From Alphaproteobacteria bacterium (lineage in GTDB: Bacteria; Pseudomonadota; Alphaproteobacteria; Holosporales; Holosporaceae), in the NCBI GenBank assembly GCA_016870135.1, contig VGCF01000016.1, positions 1-14,986 of the forward strand: a stretch of DNA of 14,986 bases, given 5' to 3'. Made by a program: the position numbers and the translations under genes. The first letter of the stretch is position 1. Every line of letters begins with the position of its first letter. Positions 11,657-14,986 of the stretch are shown in pieces. The notes under the pieces were generated by a model, which was not told the DNA's origin, made no database searches, and saw only the letters and a program-made list of their open reading frames with translations.

Positions 11657-13714
11657 TCAAATAAACTTTAAAAATCGATCGATAACTTTTTTCAATCCGT
11701 GCTTTTCAAAAAAGACAGACACCATATGGCCGATTTTTGTTTGCACCACGCCTGGGCCAAATACATTGTGCATCACGCGTTTTTGCTCAGCAACACAGGC
11801 ATCTGGGGCATTGCGTTTTAACTTTAATGTCATGGTCACATCATCAGCAGGCAATTCTTGAATAAAGCGCGATGGTGAGGACGGGGAAAATCCCTGATGC
11901 CCTTTTCGATTCCAACAAAAACTGATGGTGCTGGTTTTCTTGGCGCGCGTTAACCCCACATAGGCCAACCGGCGTTCTTCTTCTACACCTTTTTTACCCT
12001 GTTCCTCGATGCATCGGACGTGGGGGAACAGGCCTTCCTCCCACCCAGGTAAGAATACATGATCAAATTCCAAACCCTTGGCTGCGTGCAAGGTCATCAT
12101 GGCAATGCCTTCGTTGTGTGCGCCATCGCCAATATCAGTCAGCAAACTGACGTGTTCTAAAAATTCACCCAAAGTGGCAAAATGATCGATACTTTTGATT
12201 AATTCCGTGATGTTGTCCATGCGGGCTTGGCCCTGGACACCTTGTTCTTTCCACATGTTGGCATACCCAGAATCGGTGATGATGCGTTCGGTTAATTGGC
12301 TCAAGCTTATGGTGTTTAGTCCGTTACGCCAGGCACTGATCAGCGATAAAAAGGCATTCAAACGGCGCGACAACACGCCATCTTTTAGGGTGCCGCTTAG
12401 TGCTCTGGCAGCACGTTCCAAAGATCCTGCATGCTCTGGTACCAGGGCATATAACGTTTCCATGGTGCTGGGCCCAATACCCCGTTTTGGTGTATTAATA
12501 ATGCGATCAAAAGCCAAGTTATCCGTTTCAGAATGCACAACGCGCAAATAGGCCACCACGTCACGAATTTCCAAACGATCGTAAAATCGCGTGTTGCCCA
12601 CCAAATAATAGGGGATGTTTTGCTGAACAAAGCGTTCCTCGAATTCCCTGGTTTGGGCGCCCGTTCTGACCAAAATGGCCATGTTGGACAAGGATATTCC
12701 AGCCCGAGCCGATGCCATAATTTGATCGGCGATAAAGGCGGCCTCTTCGCCACTGTCCCACAACCCCTGAATGGTTACTTTTTCACCTGATGCCGATTGT
12801 GTACGCAATGTTTTACCATGCCTGGCAGAATTGTGCCCAATTAAATGGCTGGCGGCTGACAAAATGTGGGGTGTAGAACGATAGTTGTCTTCTAGACATA
12901 ACAGGCCGGCCGAGGGAAAATCCTGGTTAAACTTCAAAATCTTATCAATGCTGGCCCCGCGCCACCCGTAAATGGATTGATCATCATCGCCAACACAAAA
13001 CACTTTGGTTTCTGGACGACACAGGGACCTTAACCACAAATACTGCATGCTGTTAATATCCTGGTACTCATCGACCAAAATGTGTTGAAATCCGCAAGAT
13101 TCAACAATTTCCGGGTGTTTTTGCATCATGTTCAGGCTGCACATCAGCAAGTCATCAAAATCCAAACCATTCATTTGCACCAAATGTTCTTGATAGGCCT
13201 TGTACATCTCTAGATAAAAAGGAACAGGGGGATGCAGGACATCATCGGGGGATAACAAGCGATGTTTCCAACCACTAATGACGGGCAAGATCATGCGGGG
13301 TGTATAGGTTTTGGTCGATCCGGCCGCCTTGATTAATTTTTGCATTAAGGCATTTTGATCCTGGGTATCCAGGATACTGAAATCGGATCGGCGATGGATT
13401 AAGTCGGCATATTGGCGCAACAGACGCAAGCCCAAGCTGTGAAACGTTCCAATCCACAGATTTTTTACAGGAAAAAGATCTTGCAATCGCCTCTTCATTT
13501 CATTGGCGGCCTTGTTGGTAAAGGTGACCGCCATGATGGTTTTTGGGTCAATATTGTGGTCTAACGCCAAGTGGGCATAACGCAGGGTTAAAACTCTGGT
13601 TTTTCCCGTTCCGGCACCAGCAGAAATCAACATATCTTGTAACGGAGCCATCACAGCCTGGTATTGGGCCGCATTCAAACTGGACATCTGTTGATGTAAG
13701 ACGGATTGGGGCAT
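11657..13714 (-). CDS. uvrD: UvrD/PcrA-type superfamily 1 DNA helicase
   Basis: 3'-to-5' DNA helicase that displaces UvrC and the cut oligonucleotide in excision repair and also acts in mismatch repair or on stalled forks. All SF1A motifs are present, numbered from ATG 13714: Walker A GAGTGKT (33-39), motif Ia TFTNKAANEM, motif II DEYQD (215-219), motif III GDDDQSIYGWRGA (242-254), motif IV NYRS (277-280), motif V TLHAAKGLEFDHVFLPG (541-557) and motif VI RRLAYVGLTRAKK (581-593). The C-terminus ends in the small fold typical of PcrA/UvrD (VMHNVFGPGVV to VIDRFLKF). At 685 residues it is slightly short for the family. The frame opens four codons earlier at a TTG, but ATG 13714 is more likely; neither has a good Shine-Dalgarno. 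It is the first gene of the minus-strand operon and diverges from mtaB. UvrD and PcrA cannot be told apart from motifs alone. Confidence 0.95.
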   Translation of the reverse strand: MPQSVLHQQMSSLNAAQYQAVMAPLQDMLISAGAGTGKTRVLTLRYAHLALDHNIDPKTIMAVTFTNKAANEMKRRLQDLFPVKNLWIGTFHSLGLRLLRQYADLIHRRSDFSILDTQDQNALMQKLIKAAGSTKTYTPRMILPVISGWKHRLLSPDDVLHPPVPFYLEMYKAYQEHLVQMNGLDFDDLLMCSLNMMQKHPEIVESCGFQHILVDEYQDINSMQYLWLRSLCRPETKVFCVGDDDQSIYGWRGASIDKILKFNQDFPSAGLLCLEDNYRSTPHILSAASHLIGHNSARHGKTLRTQSASGEKVTIQGLWDSGEEAAFIADQIMASARAGISLSNMAILVRTGAQTREFEERFVQQNIPYYLVGNTRFYDRLEIRDVVAYLRVVHSETDNLAFDRIINTPKRGIGPSTMETLYALVPEHAGSLERAARALSGTLKDGVLSRRLNAFLSLISAWRNGLNTISLSQLTERIITDSGYANMWKEQGVQGQARMDNITELIKSIDHFATLGEFLEHVSLLTDIGDGAHNEGIAMMTLHAAKGLEFDHVFLPGWEEGLFPHVRCIEEQGKKGVEEERRLAYVGLTRAKKTSTISFCWNRKGHQGFSPSSPSRFIQELPADDVTMTLKLKRNAPDACVAEQKRVMHNVFGPGVVQTKIGHMVSVFFEKHGLKKVIDRFLKFI

Positions 13715-13806
13715 GGTTAGTTTCAATGGTCAAGAAAAAAGCGTGGGTATAACAGCGGTAATGGGCAGTGCAAAATCGGGGGCTTGTTTTTCTAAAATAT
13801 CGTACA

Positions 13807-13836
13807 ATTTTAACTGATTTTTTACCAATGCGTAAA
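13807..13836 (-). promoter_or_regulatory. Candidate promoter for the uvrD-ruvX-uvrA-lipA operon
   Basis: On the minus strand TTTACG (13831-13836, 4/6 to TTGACA) is followed by an 18-nt spacer and TAAAAT (13807-13812, 5/6 to TATAAT), about 90 nt before the uvrD ATG. The match is moderate. The rest of the 241-nt divergent gap (13715-13955) holds a small palindrome, TCTGC/GCAGA at 13859-13870, and nothing else I can name; no LexA-like box was recognised. Confidence 0.28.
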
Positions 13837-13955
13837 GCCGTTTTTATCCGAGCGGTATTCTGCGGGCAGAGTAGATCAAAGGGGAGGGTATTGCGGCGTC
13901 AGGAAGCCAGGATGGGGGTGCTGACTTGAATTTTTTTGAAAAAAAAGGTACTATT

Positions 13956-14986
13956 ATGGGGATTATTGATCAATTGTTTACTGGGATGACATCTGCGCGC
14001 GTGGTCACTTTGGGTTGTCGATTGAATGCGGCCGAATCAGAGGTTATGAAAACTTGGGCAGACGAGCAAAAAGTGGAAAATGCCATTATTGTCAATACGT
14101 GTGCCGTCACCAATGAGGCCGAACGTCAGGCCCGACAAACCATTAGACGATTAAGACGGGAAAACCCCGATGCGTATATCATCGTGACGGGGTGTGCCGT
14201 ACAGTTACGACCAAAAATATTTGCCAGCATGCCAGAAATCGATCGTCTTTTAGGCAATGACGCCAAGGCGGATCCATCGAATTTTAAACCCGACAGCGAG
14301 AGTAGGGTTCTTGGGCCGATGGCGCAAACGGTGGTGGACCAGGTGCCTCTGATTACTCCTGTGGCGGGGCAGGTCAAGGCCTTTATTCAGGTACAAAATG
14401 GGTGCAATCATTTCTGTACGTTTTGCACCATTGCATTGGCCAGAGGACGCAGTCGCAGTGTGCCATTACAGTTGCTGATTCCTCAGGTTCAGAATTTTCT
14501 GGCCTCTGGTGTCAAGGAAATCATCTTAACAGGTGTGGATTTAACATCTTATGATGACGAAGGCATGACATTGGGGGGGATGATTGGCAGGTTGTTGGAT
14601 GCGTTGCCAGATTTGCGCCGGTTACGGTTGTCCTCCTTGGATTCTATGGAGGTGGATGACGACTTATTCCAAATCATTACAGAAGACCCCAGAATATTAC
14701 CCCATATTCATCTCAGCCTGCAGGCGGGTAGCAACACAATCCTGGGGGCCATGAAGCGTCGGCATGACCGAGAGCAAGCCATTACGTTGTGTCAAAAACT
14801 GAAAAAACAGAGACCGGACATTGTCCTGGGGGCAGATTTTATTACCGGTTTCCCCGGCGAGAGTGAGGACATGTTTCAAGAGACCATAGACCTGGTGCAC
14901 CAGTGTGCATTGACCCATTTGCATGTGTTTCCTTTTTCAAAAAGGCCAGGTACACCTGCTGCCCGTATGACCAATCAAGTGGCCCC
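13956..14986 (+). CDS. mtaB: tRNA t6A37 methylthiotransferase MtaB (3' end outside window)
   Basis: Radical-SAM enzyme that converts t6A to ms2t6A at position 37 of tRNAs reading ANN codons. The frame is open from ATG 13956 to the window edge (343 complete codons of an expected 420 or so), so the gene is partial only because the window ends. The N-terminal UPF0004 domain supplies cluster ligands Cys21 (TLGCRLNAAESE), Cys49 (NTCAVTNEAERQARQTIRR) and Cys80 (VTGC). The radical-SAM motif CNHFCTFC gives Cys150, Cys154 and Cys157, followed by GRSRS. The TLGCRLN and NEAERQARQT wording separates MtaB from MiaB and RimO. GADFITGFPGESEDMF near 288-303 and the start of the HVFPFSKRPGTPA block are present; the TRAM domain should lie beyond the edge. 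AAGG at 13945-13948 is seven nt before the ATG. Confidence 0.95.
   Translation, partial: MGIIDQLFTGMTSARVVTLGCRLNAAESEVMKTWADEQKVENAIIVNTCAVTNEAERQARQTIRRLRRENPDAYIIVTGCAVQLRPKIFASMPEIDRLLGNDAKADPSNFKPDSESRVLGPMAQTVVDQVPLITPVAGQVKAFIQVQNGCNHFCTFCTIALARGRSRSVPLQLLIPQVQNFLASGVKEIILTGVDLTSYDDEGMTLGGMIGRLLDALPDLRRLRLSSLDSMEVDDDLFQIITEDPRILPHIHLSLQAGSNTILGAMKRRHDREQAITLCQKLKKQRPDIVLGADFITGFPGESEDMFQETIDLVHQCALTHLHVFPFSKRPGTPAARMTNQVA

Noticed and set aside
13828..13929. 33-codon Arg-rich ORF before mtaB
   Set aside because: No Shine-Dalgarno, unnatural composition, and no recognisable family; likely chance.
13926..13954. TTGAAT-17-TACTAT as an mtaB promoter
   Set aside because: Its start site would fall at or after the mtaB ATG, and the same bases contain the gene's ribosome-binding site.

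Overview
The window reads as chromosomal DNA of a bacterium, most likely an alphaproteobacterium. The UvrA zinc-module motif (CPxSGF with EIEPRLFSFNNPFGACPAC) and the Isc-type ferredoxin fit that class. The mix of a patatin-like lipase and an MFS carrier with modest GC content suggests a host-associated lineage such as Holosporales or relatives; that last step is inference. There is no phage, insertion sequence, CRISPR array, rRNA or tRNA that I can support.

Layout: trpS (+, 188-1216) is convergent with a long minus-strand block. Read from right to left, that block is uvrD/pcrA, ruvX, uvrA, lipA, then fdx from its own promoter, lon, an MFS transporter, a possible 37-residue peptide gene, and a patatin-like lipase. 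mtaB (+) diverges from uvrD at 13956 and runs off the right edge.

uvrD, ruvX, uvrA and lipA look like one operon. uvrD and ruvX are 4 nt apart, ruvX and uvrA overlap by 61 nt, and uvrA and lipA are about 30 nt apart. It joins the damage-recognition ATPase and the release helicase of nucleotide excision repair with the RuvX/YqgF nuclease-fold protein. Three Fe-S proteins lie nearby (LipA, ferredoxin, MtaB); the ferredoxin is a plausible electron carrier or cluster-assembly partner for the two radical-SAM enzymes. Lon supplies protein quality control.

The window is mostly housekeeping genes with unusual details. TrpRS has KAGKS in place of KMSKS and belongs by resemblance to a Firmicutes-like subtype. 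UvrA keeps its UvrB-binding region and ATPase sites but has almost no insertion domain. Lon carries a low-complexity insert between its AAA+ and protease domains plus a charged C-terminal tail. The gap between the MFS gene and the lipase gene holds a Gly-rich 37-codon ORF in frame with the MFS stop, a GC hairpin covering its ribosome-binding region, and competing inverted repeats upstream of the lipase. I do not see a clear new multi-gene defence or mobile system; the MFS-lipase gap is the best candidate for something undescribed.
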